Source: an uncultured Myxococcales bacterium (GTDB taxonomy: Bacteria > Myxococcota_A > UBA9042). Taken from it: DNA of 9,788 bases. The notes below the pieces were generated by a model, which saw only the letters and a program-made list of their open reading frames with translations, was not told the DNA's origin and did not search any database. The translations under genes were made by a program, and so were the position numbers. The stretch lies in assembly GCA_903917305.1 (NCBI GenBank), contig CAIXAA010000597.1:1-9788 (forward strand), read 5' to 3'. This document shows, piece by piece, positions 1-7,200 of the stretch (position 1 is the stretch's first letter; the number at the start of each line of letters is the position of its first letter).

Positions 1-203
1 TCGACTGCATCGCTCGAGGTGACGGTCGCCGGCCAGATCTTGAAGTCCGCAGTTTCATCGGGCGCGGCGACAACATCCTGCGCCGTCAGCACATCCGCGG
101 CGTCTTGCGCCGCCACGGCATCCGCCGCCGGGTGCGTCGCCGCGGAGCTCGAGCAGGCGAGCAACCCCGCCGTGAACAGGAACGGGATGATTCGCCTGGA
201 CAT
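1..203 (-). CDS. Lipoprotein N-terminus, Ala/Asp-rich (partial, runs off left edge)
   Basis: The 67 codons visible begin MSRRIIPFLFTAGLLACSSS. This is a short basic n-region, a hydrophobic stretch and a lipobox LLAC with the lipidated Cys at residue 17; the following Ser gives no inner-membrane retention signal, so outer-membrane sorting is expected. Residues 21-52 are a low-complexity Ala/Asp/Val/Gln linker with QDAADV- and QDVVAA-like units, then FKIWPATV may start a folded part that lies outside the window. The start is supported by a GGAGG Shine-Dalgarno 7 nt upstream. It lies 12 nt after the stop of the thioredoxin-fold gene, so the two are almost certainly cotranscribed. No function can be assigned from this fragment. 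Confidence 0.8.
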   Translation of the reverse strand, partial: MSRRIIPFLFTAGLLACSSSAATHPAADAVAAQDAADVLTAQDVVAAPDETADFKIWPATVTSSDAV

Positions 204-210
204 CTGCACG

Positions 211-215
211 CCTCC
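211..215 (-). promoter_or_regulatory. Shine-Dalgarno of the left-edge lipoprotein, abutting the upstream stop
   Basis: On the minus strand the run TAGGGAGGCGTGCAGATG puts GGAGG directly next to the TAG stop of the thioredoxin-fold gene and 7 nt before the lipoprotein ATG. A ribosome finishing the upstream gene would sit on this site, which fits translational coupling. It also fixes the lipoprotein start. Confidence 0.75.
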
Positions 216-1247
216 CTACTTGACCGCGGCAGAGTACCTGGCGCGCACCTTGACGTCGACCTTCGCGGCCTGCCCGCTGCGCACCACGGCGACCTCGACC
301 GGCTTGGCGATCTTCAATTCATACGGCAGCTTCATCTGGAACTGCTGCTCCTGGCCGTCGACCGCGAGGCGATCCAGCTCCCACACTTCGAGCTTGCCTG
401 CCTTGCCCGGCAGCGGCCAATCGGTCAGCTCGACGCCGCCGTAGCCCGCCACCGGGATCGCGGCAAAGCCTGGAGCCCCTTCAAATCGCAGGTAATCCGC
501 GCGAACGTGCTCCGTGAAGCGGTCCTGCTGCCAGCTCTTGACCGTCGGATGCTCCGACAGCGGCCCGTCGAGGCGCAGCGGCACCAGGAACCAGCGCCGC
601 GGCCCGTCCGGGTTGCGCAGCACCAGATCGACGTGGCGCACGCCGTCCTTCATCGCCGCCGGCTTGACCTGCAGCTGCTCGATTCCCTTGGCCTTTGCCG
701 CGATCGCCTGGGCGTGCTGCGTGATCAGCTCGCGCTCGACCTCCGGCTTGTCGGCGTAGAATGGCTTGTCGGGCGCGTCGCCCGCCAGCACGCGCCCGAG
801 GTTGTGCGCCACCGCGTCCTCACTCAACAGCCCGAGATCCGTGCCGTAACACACGCGCATCGCGTGCGCCGTCTGGTCCACCGTGGCCAGCGTCGGCAGC
901 TTCTGCGCGTCCACGCCCGGCAGCAGGCGCTGCGCCGGCCCGCGCCACTCATCGACGTCGATGTAGCGCATCCGCGCGTGCTGCAAGGCTTTTCGCACAA
1001 CCGCGCTGCCGGCCACGAACTCCTTGATCTCCTTGCACGGCGCGCACCAATCCGCCGTGAACATGAGCAGCACGGCTTCGTGGCGCTTCTTGCCCTCGTC
1101 CAGCTCCGCGCGCAGCAGGTCCGGCAGCGTCTTGGCGCCCTGGTGGTGCAGGTAGCGGGCCGGCCCGAGGTGCCCGTCGTCGGCACGACAGGGCAGGGCG
1201 GTCAGCAACAAGGGGAGCAGGAGCAGGCAGGCGAGGCGGTGCGGCAT
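216..1247 (-). CDS. Exported thioredoxin-fold protein with unknown C-terminal region
   Basis: This 343-residue protein starts MPHRLACLLLLPLLLTALPC; a Sec signal peptide probably ends at CRA (residue 22). Residues 57-125 are a thioredoxin-like segment: hydrophobic strand AVLLMFTADWCAPC with the redox pair WCAPC at 67-71, a helix KEIKEFV, strand MRYIDVDEW, and KLPTL at 116-120 carrying the expected cis-Pro. This resembles the DsbD-gamma/thioredoxin_7 type and should act in the periplasm as a thiol-disulfide exchanger or reductase. Residues 200-343 look beta-rich (for example VRHVDLVLRNPDGPRRWFLV) and I do not recognise them. I chose this start over an ORF extending to 1535 because that extension is low-complexity Arg-rich, overlaps the BON gene, and would hide the signal peptide. 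The Shine-Dalgarno is weak. ALPC could be read as a lipobox, but Pro before Cys is atypical. Confidence 0.85.
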   Translation of the reverse strand: MPHRLACLLLLPLLLTALPCRADDGHLGPARYLHHQGAKTLPDLLRAELDEGKKRHEAVLLMFTADWCAPCKEIKEFVAGSAVVRKALQHARMRYIDVDEWRGPAQRLLPGVDAQKLPTLATVDQTAHAMRVCYGTDLGLLSEDAVAHNLGRVLAGDAPDKPFYADKPEVERELITQHAQAIAAKAKGIEQLQVKPAAMKDGVRHVDLVLRNPDGPRRWFLVPLRLDGPLSEHPTVKSWQQDRFTEHVRADYLRFEGAPGFAAIPVAGYGGVELTDWPLPGKAGKLEVWELDRLAVDGQEQQFQMKLPYELKIAKPVEVAVVRSGQAAKVDVKVRARYSAAVK

Positions 1248-1280
1248 GGCCGGCAAGGATAGCGGCTGCTGCGGCGGCGA

Positions 1281-1321
1281 CTCAAGGGCTTGAGCAGATT
1301 CTTCGGAAGTCAGCGGACTTC
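1281..1321 (-). other. Tandem hairpins in the spacer between BON and thioredoxin-fold genes
   Basis: Two perfect inverted repeats lie in this short spacer. GAAGTC-AGCG-GACTTC (1306-1321) has 6-bp arms and spans the stop codon of the BON gene. CTCAAG-GG-CTTGAG (1281-1294) has 6-bp arms with a 2-nt centre. Neither is followed by a T run on the minus strand, so they are not clear terminators. They could be mRNA stability or partial attenuation elements, or the second a protein-binding dyad. Confidence 0.4.
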
Positions 1322-2023
1322 GAGCTGGTCGAAGACGGCGGTCACGCCGGCGCGCTCGGTCACGCGCTTGACCAGCTCCTGGCGCACGAAGTCGGACGGC
1401 ACCTGTCCGGTCAGCGTCACGGCGCCATATTCCGTGTGAATCTGGACACCTGGCGCGGCGACGGTCAGAACGGGATCTTGGCTGATCGCGGCACGCAGGT
1501 CTTCGGTCAGGTACTTGTCCGTCACCGTCGCCCACCAGTCGTTCGGCGCCACGGGCAGCGGTTGCGGCGGCGGGGCCACCGACGGCGCCGCCGGCCTGAC
1601 CGCTTCCTGGGTCTTCGGCCTGGCCGCCTCACGCATCGATTTCACGGTGGTTTTCACGTCCGTTGCCACCTTCTGCACGGCGCGCACGGCCTTCTTCGCC
1701 GTCGCCTTCACGGTGCCGCGCGCCTGCGCCACGCGAGAGGTGGCCTGCTGCGCCACTTCCTTCGCCGCTTTGCGCACTTGCGCCGTCTGCAGCGCGGTCC
1801 GATCCGCCGAGTGCTGCGCCCAACCCCTCAGGAATGCGACCTGATTGGCGGCACGGTCCATCCAGTGGCTGTTCGGCTCGGCGGTCTCCAGCCACGCCGC
1901 CGTCCGCTGCGCCGTCGGGGTCAGCGGCGCGGAGACCGCGGAAGGTCCCACCGCTTCATGGGTCTTGTACTCGCAACCTATTGCGATCACGCAGATCACG
2001 CCTAGCCATCGAAGTGTTCTCAT
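1310..2023 (-). CDS. BON-domain lipoprotein with Ala/Lys-rich helical middle
   Basis: The product is 237 residues. It begins MRTLRWLGVICVIAIGC, a lipoprotein signal whose lipobox is AIGC (Cys17, slightly off the usual Leu at -3). Residues 75-142 are an Ala/Lys/Val-rich, strongly helical and basic stretch with repeated KA, RA and VK pairs. Residues 143-160 are a Pro-rich linker. Residues 165-237 form a BON domain: LTEDLRAAISQDP, then VQIHTEYGAVTLTGQVPS, a helix and AGVTAVFDQLEV, matching the alpha-beta-beta-alpha-beta pattern of OsmY-type BON domains. BON domains bind phospholipid or anchor to membranes and cell wall, so a periplasmic or outer-membrane envelope role is likely. The start is fixed by the lipoprotein signal and by GGAGGAGG 6 nt upstream; the upstream ORF extension to 2647 was rejected. 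It is probably the first gene of the minus-strand cluster. Confidence 0.88.
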   Translation of the reverse strand: MRTLRWLGVICVIAIGCEYKTHEAVGPSAVSAPLTPTAQRTAAWLETAEPNSHWMDRAANQVAFLRGWAQHSADRTALQTAQVRKAAKEVAQQATSRVAQARGTVKATAKKAVRAVQKVATDVKTTVKSMREAARPKTQEAVRPAAPSVAPPPQPLPVAPNDWWATVTDKYLTEDLRAAISQDPVLTVAAPGVQIHTEYGAVTLTGQVPSDFVRQELVKRVTERAGVTAVFDQLEVR

Positions 2024-2489
2024 CTCGCGCCTCCTCCGACCCGTGGTGGTCAGGACGCCGCGCGGCCTGAAGATCCGCGGCTTGTGTGTCGTCCTGCTTC
2101 GGCTGCCAGATGACTTCAAGCTAGGTACTTCGCCCGCCCGATCCCAGCGTTGCGGCGCGTTGACGCCCGGAATCAAGCCATTGCAGGTCCGCTTCTCCGG
2201 AGCCCGCCATCCGCTGTGTACCGCGCCGGAATCGCTGCCTGCGGGGACTTTTGCCATGCAAAGCGCTCCCTTCGCGGGTTGCACTCGACAAGGCCAGGGC
2301 GGCGCTGGCAGTCTGGGCCGCGGTGAGGGGAGACCGGGTCCAGTGCGGCGGCGACGCCCACCATCCAGCGACAAGACGACAGAGCCAGCCGACATCGGCA
2401 AAGCTTGCGCAACGGCGCGGCCTTGCGTAGCGTTGGGCTCGATGGCCGCACGCCGATTCACGGCGGCGCAGGGAAGGGGCGGGGGAGCC
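2024..2489. other. Divergent intergenic region, no gene seen
   Basis: This 466-base stretch lies between the divergently transcribed BON-lipoprotein and glutaredoxin-like genes, so promoters for both should be here. I find no convincing -35/-10 pair, no tRNA and no believable coding sequence. The ORFs that cross it on both strands are low-complexity Arg/Pro/Ala translations without a recognisable domain. The only local structure noted is TTTGC-CAT-GCAAA at 2250-2262, which sits inside a looser GGGA/TCCC pair (2244-2247 with 2267-2270). Confidence 0.5.
2030..2037 (-). promoter_or_regulatory. Strong Shine-Dalgarno of the BON lipoprotein gene
   Basis: GGAGGAGG on the minus strand, 6 nt before the ATG at 2023. 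This is the strongest ribosome site in the window and decides the start against a 208-codon upstream extension of the same frame. Confidence 0.8.
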
Positions 2490-2852
2490 ATGCGGCTGAC
2501 GCGAATCGTGACCTTGATCGTGGCGTCTTGCGCGGCTGCGCAGACCGCCCAGGCCGCGCCGTCCCTGCAGAACAAGCATGAAGTGACGATGTATTCCGCG
2601 CAGTGGTGCCCGCCGTGCCGCAAGGCGGAGCGGTGGTTCCAGTGCATCGGACAGCCCGTCGATCACCGTGACATCGACAAAGATGTGACCTCTGGACAGC
2701 GCTACAAGCAACTCAAGGGCTGGAGCTTGCCGCTCCTGTTCGTGGATGGTGTGCGCATGGACGGCTTCCAGGAGAAACTGCTCATCGATTTGCTCGGCAA
2801 GGGCGAAGCGCAGCCGGTTCGCGACCATCTGCTGGCGTGCATCCATGGCTAG
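2490..2852 (+). CDS. Exported glutaredoxin/thioredoxin-like protein (WCPPC)
   Basis: The product is 120 residues, beginning MRLTRIVTLIVASCAAAQTA, a Sec signal peptide that probably ends near QAA (residues 21-23). The mature part of about 97 residues is one small thioredoxin-fold domain: strand EVTMYSAQWCPPC (redox pair at 39-43), helix RKAERWF, strand VDHRDIDKD, then SLPLLFVDGVRMDGF with the cis-Pro at 81 and a closing helix. The LP-LLFVDG-DGF end is typical of glutaredoxins, while WCPPC is closer to thioredoxins. Expected role: thiol-disulfide exchange in the periplasm. Two more cysteines (52 and 117) may form a second pair. Start: GGGGGAG lies just upstream of this ATG; an in-frame ATG at 2442 would add 16 residues and mask the signal peptide. 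It is followed by a GC hairpin and then the barrel gene. Confidence 0.85.
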   Translation: MRLTRIVTLIVASCAAAQTAQAAPSLQNKHEVTMYSAQWCPPCRKAERWFQCIGQPVDHRDIDKDVTSGQRYKQLKGWSLPLLFVDGVRMDGFQEKLLIDLLGKGEAQPVRDHLLACIHG

Positions 2853-2863
2853 CGCAGCGGCTT

Positions 2864-2880
2864 GCCCCCCCGCTGGGGGC
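2864..2880 (+). terminator. GC-rich hairpin after the glutaredoxin-like gene
   Basis: GCCCCC-CCGCT-GGGGGC is a perfect 6-bp stem with a 5-nt loop, 11 nt after the stop codon. No T run follows, so as an intrinsic terminator it is incomplete. The promoter candidate that starts 28 nt further on favours a transcription boundary here. Confidence 0.35.
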
Positions 2881-2907
2881 CGTAGACCACATCCGTGTAG
2901 TTATGCA

Positions 2908-2936
2908 TTGACAAGGCTCCGCATACACCCGACAGT
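2908..2936 (+). promoter_or_regulatory. Candidate sigma-70 promoter of the barrel-protease unit
   Basis: A perfect TTGACA (2908-2913) is followed after 17 nt by GACAGT (2931-2936), which matches TATAAT only at positions 2, 4 and 6. A consensus -35 in a locally AT-richer patch of a GC-rich region, 95 nt before the barrel start, is suggestive. The -10 is weak, so an activator or an alternative sigma factor could be involved. Confidence 0.4.
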
Positions 2937-2957
2937 CATCGGCTCGGCAGTGCTGTG

Positions 2958-2972
2958 TGACGCACTGCGTCA
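2958..2972 (+). promoter_or_regulatory. Perfect 15-bp palindrome, possible operator or leader hairpin
   Basis: TGACGCA-C-TGCGTCA has perfect 7-bp arms around one central base. It lies about 15 nt after the expected transcription start of the candidate promoter and 30 nt before the barrel ATG. This position suits a repressor-binding dyad in the leader. As RNA it could fold as a 6-bp stem with a 3-nt loop. Confidence 0.45.
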
Positions 2973-3002
2973 AGGTGTCTGTCCCCCGATCGCAGGCATG
3001 GC

Positions 3003-4202
3003 ATGAACGCTGTTTCGATTCGATCTATTCCGTCTTCATGCGCGTTGGCCGCGGCAGCCTTGGCTGTTTGCGTCGGGATGACCGCGTCGCGTCCCGCTTT
3101 CGCCGCAGCGGCGGAGGAGCCACGGAGCGGCACGAAGCCGACCGCGGTGCTCGCGCAGCCGGCGTCTTCCGAGGGCGACGAACCGACCGAGGAGATGCAG
3201 GCCGCGCCTGCAGCTCCGGCGGCGCCCAAGCCGGCCGACTCCGCAGCGACGCCCGCCACCCCGGCGGCCACCGTTGCGGCCAAGCCAGCCGAGACCGCCA
3301 AGAAGAACGCGACCGCGGAGAAGTTCACCGGTTCCTACTTCCTCTTGCGCAACATGACGTCCGCGACGTCGTTCTCCAAGAGCGCCTACACGACCTACAA
3401 CCCCGAGAACACGATGGCGCTGCTCATGCGGCCGCGCTTCGCGTTCACCGATCGGGTGTGGATGTCGGCGTGGCAGTACACGAACCTGGAGCTGACGAAC
3501 TCCGACTCGACCACCAAGAAGAACGAAGTGTCGTTCTCGGACACGATCGTCTCCGTGGGCTACACGCCGCTCAAGGACAAGGAACTGGGCCTGACGGCGA
3601 ACACCGACTTCCACGTCATCCTGCCGACCAGCAAGGCCGCGCAGATGAAGACGATGATGTTCGGCGCCGGCGTCGGCGGCGCGCTGTCGTGGCACAAGGG
3701 CATCGTGTCGGTCTCGGCTTCTGGCCGTGGCGACCACTTCTTCAACAAGTACACGACCGGTCAGAACGACGGCGGCATCGTGCCCCACTGCATCGGCGGC
3801 GAGTGCGACCAGTACATCCAGACCGGCGTGCGCAACTCCGAGTGGCGCGTGATGGGCATCGGCTCGGTGTCGGTCGAGCCGACCGAGTGGCTGTCCTTCT
3901 CGGTGTCCGGCGGTGAAATCGCGGACTTCCTGCCCAAGCTCGGCTCCGCCGCGGACGCCCACGTCGTCGGCGGCAGCGCCACGATCGCCCCGGATTCCAA
4001 CGGCGCCAACTGGCGCGCGTTGATGTACTGGGGCCTCGGCGCCGAAGTGCGCGTCCACCCGGCGCTCGGCATCGGCATCGGCGCGGAGACGTACAACGCG
4101 CAGCTCGCTCCAGACTCGACCTACCAGCGGCCGTTCTTCAACACGTACACCGCTGCCTACGTGGAACTCAATGTCTCGCCGGAGAAGCTGCCGTTCTGGT
4201 AG
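3003..4202 (+). CDS. Predicted outer-membrane beta-barrel protein
   Basis: The product is 399 residues. Residues 1-37 are a long Sec signal peptide (basic start, hydrophobic core LAAAALAVCVGM, cleavage near AFA or AAA before EEP). Residues 40-105 are an Ala/Pro/Lys-rich low-complexity linker. From about 108 to the end, alternating hydrophobic and polar strands separated by turns and Gly/Asn/Asp-rich loops (for example VWMSAWQYTNLELT, GIVSVSASGRG, WRVMGIGSVSVEP, ALGIGIGAETYNAQL) fit a beta-barrel. The chain ends YVELNVSPEKLPFW with a terminal aromatic residue, as in outer-membrane proteins recognised by the BAM complex. Two close cysteines (263, 268) in PHCIGGEC could form a loop disulfide. 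I do not recognise the family; a porin or a partner of the downstream protease are possibilities. The start lacks a strong Shine-Dalgarno (AGG 6 nt upstream). Confidence 0.8.
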   Translation: MNAVSIRSIPSSCALAAAALAVCVGMTASRPAFAAAAEEPRSGTKPTAVLAQPASSEGDEPTEEMQAAPAAPAAPKPADSAATPATPAATVAAKPAETAKKNATAEKFTGSYFLLRNMTSATSFSKSAYTTYNPENTMALLMRPRFAFTDRVWMSAWQYTNLELTNSDSTTKKNEVSFSDTIVSVGYTPLKDKELGLTANTDFHVILPTSKAAQMKTMMFGAGVGGALSWHKGIVSVSASGRGDHFFNKYTTGQNDGGIVPHCIGGECDQYIQTGVRNSEWRVMGIGSVSVEPTEWLSFSVSGGEIADFLPKLGSAADAHVVGGSATIAPDSNGANWRALMYWGLGAEVRVHPALGIGIGAETYNAQLAPDSTYQRPFFNTYTAAYVELNVSPEKLPFW

Positions 4203-4267
4203 CCGTCCGGCGGATCGCTCGCAGAAGTATCTTGAACGCCAGAAGTTGTTTATTGTTTCGTTCATCC

Positions 4268-4273
4268 AAGAGG
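4268..4273 (+). promoter_or_regulatory. Shine-Dalgarno of the metalloprotease gene
   Basis: AAGAGG 5 nt before the ATG at 4279 supports that start over an in-frame ATG at 4171, which overlaps the barrel gene's 3' end and would place 36 Arg/Ser-rich residues before the lipoprotein signal. Confidence 0.65.
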
Positions 4274-4278
4274 CTGAC

Positions 4279-7200
4279 ATGACCGCTCGAAGCACACTTC
4301 GACTCGCACTCGCGCTCTTCGTCGCGCTCTCTGCCCTGCTCGCTGGTTGCGCGCAGGAGCGGGCGCCCATCAACCGCGTGCAGCCGTACGCCCTGAAGAA
4401 AGCTTTCTTCGTGGGTGCGGACTTCAACAACACGGCCGATGACCCGGAATTCTGGGCGCGGACAACCGTGATTGACGTAGGTTATGGCGCAGCCCAGGAC
4501 GGACTGTTCACGTCGACCTACGCGCAGCCGCTGTCGCGCGTGAAGTGGCAGGTCACCGAAGACCTGCTGATTGCGCGCCTCGCCTACGAGCGCATCGCGA
4601 CCTCGGACGGCAAGGGCGCCGGCAAGATGACGCAGGACGGCATCATCGTCGCCGCGTTCAAGATCACGTCGCACTTCGACATCAAGCACGCCTACAACCC
4701 GACCACGGGTGAGGAACTGAACGTGCTCGAGGAGAACTCGACGGATCGCCCGTGGAACCAGCGCGAGTACATCCACGTGGACTGGTCCAAGAACGAGAAC
4801 GTCGACAGCTACGACTTCGACACGCTCTCGATGATGGGCCTCTACGGCAGCATCCAGTACGAGTCGATGGGCTACAGCGTCGTCGATCCGAACGACGAGA
4901 ACGCGCCGTACTTCTCCGAGGACAACAGCTACTTCGACGTGACGACCAAGGCGTTCGCCAAGCCCGGCATGGCCGACTTGTCCAGCCTCGGCTGGGGCAT
5001 CGACAAGTTCCCGACCTGCATGCTCGACGCGAACTTCGCCGGTGGCCAGGCGCCTGCCGCCTCCTGCAACCCGGTGGAACTGACCTTGCGTCATGCGTTC
5101 CGCAAGGTGGTCGACAGCGACTACGAGCCCAAGGAGTGGGACGGCTACCGCTTCCAGTCGGCCGGCGCGTTCACGGGCGAGCGGCTCGGCTACTCGCGCG
5201 ACTACGGCATGACCGACCAGCTGTGGCACCGCTTCATCGAGCGCTACAACATCTGGCAGCGCAGCCACTTCTACACGAATCCGGCCGCGATGCAGGGTGC
5301 GATTCCTTGCTACACGACCGCGACGACGCCGTACGGCGCGGATCCGCACCGCGACGCGGACGCCGATGGCACGGAAGACGAGTGCAAGGCGGCCGGCAAG
5401 GGTTCGAAGTGCGACACGTTCAGCCAGAAGTGCACGCTGCCCTTCCAGCAGCGCGTTCCCAAGACCATCGTGTGGTACTACGCGGACGGCAGCAATCCGG
5501 AGTACTACCAGGGCTCGGAAGACGCCGCCCACGAGTGGGACGTCGCGATGCGCCAGGCGGTCATGACCGCGAAGTACTCGGAGTGCAAGGCGACCGCCGG
5601 CGAGAACTGCGACGCGGCATTCCCGGTGTGGAAGGGCCAGCAGGAAGACAACGAGGCCGCCATCGCGCTGGCCCGCGAAGTCGACGACTGCCGCCACGGC
5701 ATTGCGTACCCGGACAAGGGCCGCGACGAGGCGGCTTGCGTCGCGCTCGCCGACACGATCGGTGCGTCGCGCGGCCTCGCCGCCGAGATCATCGCGATTT
5801 CCAAGCAGCCGGAAATGTTGGTCCTCTGCCACAGCCCGGTCGAAGCGAATGACCCGGGCGTCTGCGCCCCGGCCGACAAGCGCCTGCCGACCAGCCTGAG
5901 CGCCAAGGCTTGCTTTGACGCGCGCACCGCTGGTGACAAGGCCACGCTCGCGACCAGCAACAAGGCTGTGCACGCTCGCCGCGGCGACCTGCGCTTCCAC
6001 CAGGTCAACGGCATCGTCGAGCCGGCCACGCCGTCCCCGTGGGGCATCATGGTCGACGGCCACGACCCGCTCAACGGCGAGGAAGTGTCCGCCAGCATCA
6101 ACGTGTGGACCTACATCAACGAGCTGTGGAGCCAGGGCGTCGTCGACATGGCGCGCTACATCGCCGGCGAGCTCACGACGCAGGACGTGACCGAGGGTAC
6201 GTACATCAAGAACTGGTCGGCGGCGGCGGAAGCTGCTGCGCGCGGTGGCCTGCTCAAGGGCATGGACGCCAGCGAAGTCAGCCGCCGCGCCCGCTCCACG
6301 GGCAACCGCAACCTGGACCCGGCCGGCATGGCCGCGTTCAAGGCCGCGCACCCGGAGGCCGACGAGCTGATTGCCAAGACCGCCGACAAGCTGTCCGCCA
6401 TCCAGGCGACCCACGACGCGCCGTCGGTGTCCTCGCCGATCTACCTCGCGCGCCGCCAGGCCGCGCAGGGCACGGCGTTCGAGACCGCGCTGATGACGCC
6501 GATGATGCAGACCCTGGTCGGCATCGTGGGCATGCCGCTCTCTTCGGGCCTGCTGGACATGACCTCGCCGCTGCGCGGTGCGAACCCGACCATCCAGCGC
6601 AACCTCGCGGCCCTCAAGGAGAATGCCTTGGCAGCCCGCGGCGCTTGCGAGATGGAGATGGCGGATGCGCCGCTCGGCATCGCCGGCCTCGGCGACGTGC
6701 TGCAGGCCAAGTTCGGCGCGTTCAACCCGTCGGACTCCCCGGCCGTGCAGCAGGCGCGCGCCGAGCGCATGCGCAAGTACCTGGCCCGCCGCGTGCAGTA
6801 CGCGGTCGTGATTCACGAAATGGGTCACTCGATGGGTCTGCGCCACAACTTCATCAGCTCGGCGGACGCGTGGGGCTACCGCCCGCAGTACTGGCAGCTG
6901 CGCACCAGCGACGGCACGGTCACCCAGGCCTGCACCAACCTGGTCAAGGATGGCGCGAGCTGCGTCGGTCCGCGCTACTTCGACCCCGTGACCCAGGAGG
7001 AGCGCGACAACATCATCCAGATGTGGATGCAGTCCTCCGTCATGGACTACGCCGGTGAGACCACGCAGGACATGCTCGGCCTCGGCGCGTACGACTTCCA
7101 TGCGGTCAAGATGTTCTACGGCGACGTGGCCACCGTGCACGCCGACGATTCGTACACCTCGCAGACGCAGCGCGGCGCGGGCATGATCGCCAAGATGGAC

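Noticed and set aside
105..1262. A 385-codon plus-strand frame opposite the thioredoxin-fold gene
   Set aside because: The minus strand encodes a signal peptide, WCAPC and cis-Pro; the plus frame is Arg/His/Leu-rich with no domain.
1845..2489. Upstream extension of the glutaredoxin-like frame
   Set aside because: It overlaps the BON gene antisense, has no domain, and would bury an obvious signal peptide and ribosome site at 2490.
2024..2647. Upstream extension of the BON gene frame
   Set aside because: The lipoprotein signal and GGAGGAGG site at 2023-2037 define the start. The extension is low-complexity and runs antisense into the glutaredoxin-like gene.
3036..4433. A 465-codon minus-strand frame opposite the barrel gene
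   Set aside because: It is a low-complexity Arg/Gly-rich shadow of the plus-strand gene and crosses the barrel-protease spacer into the protease start.
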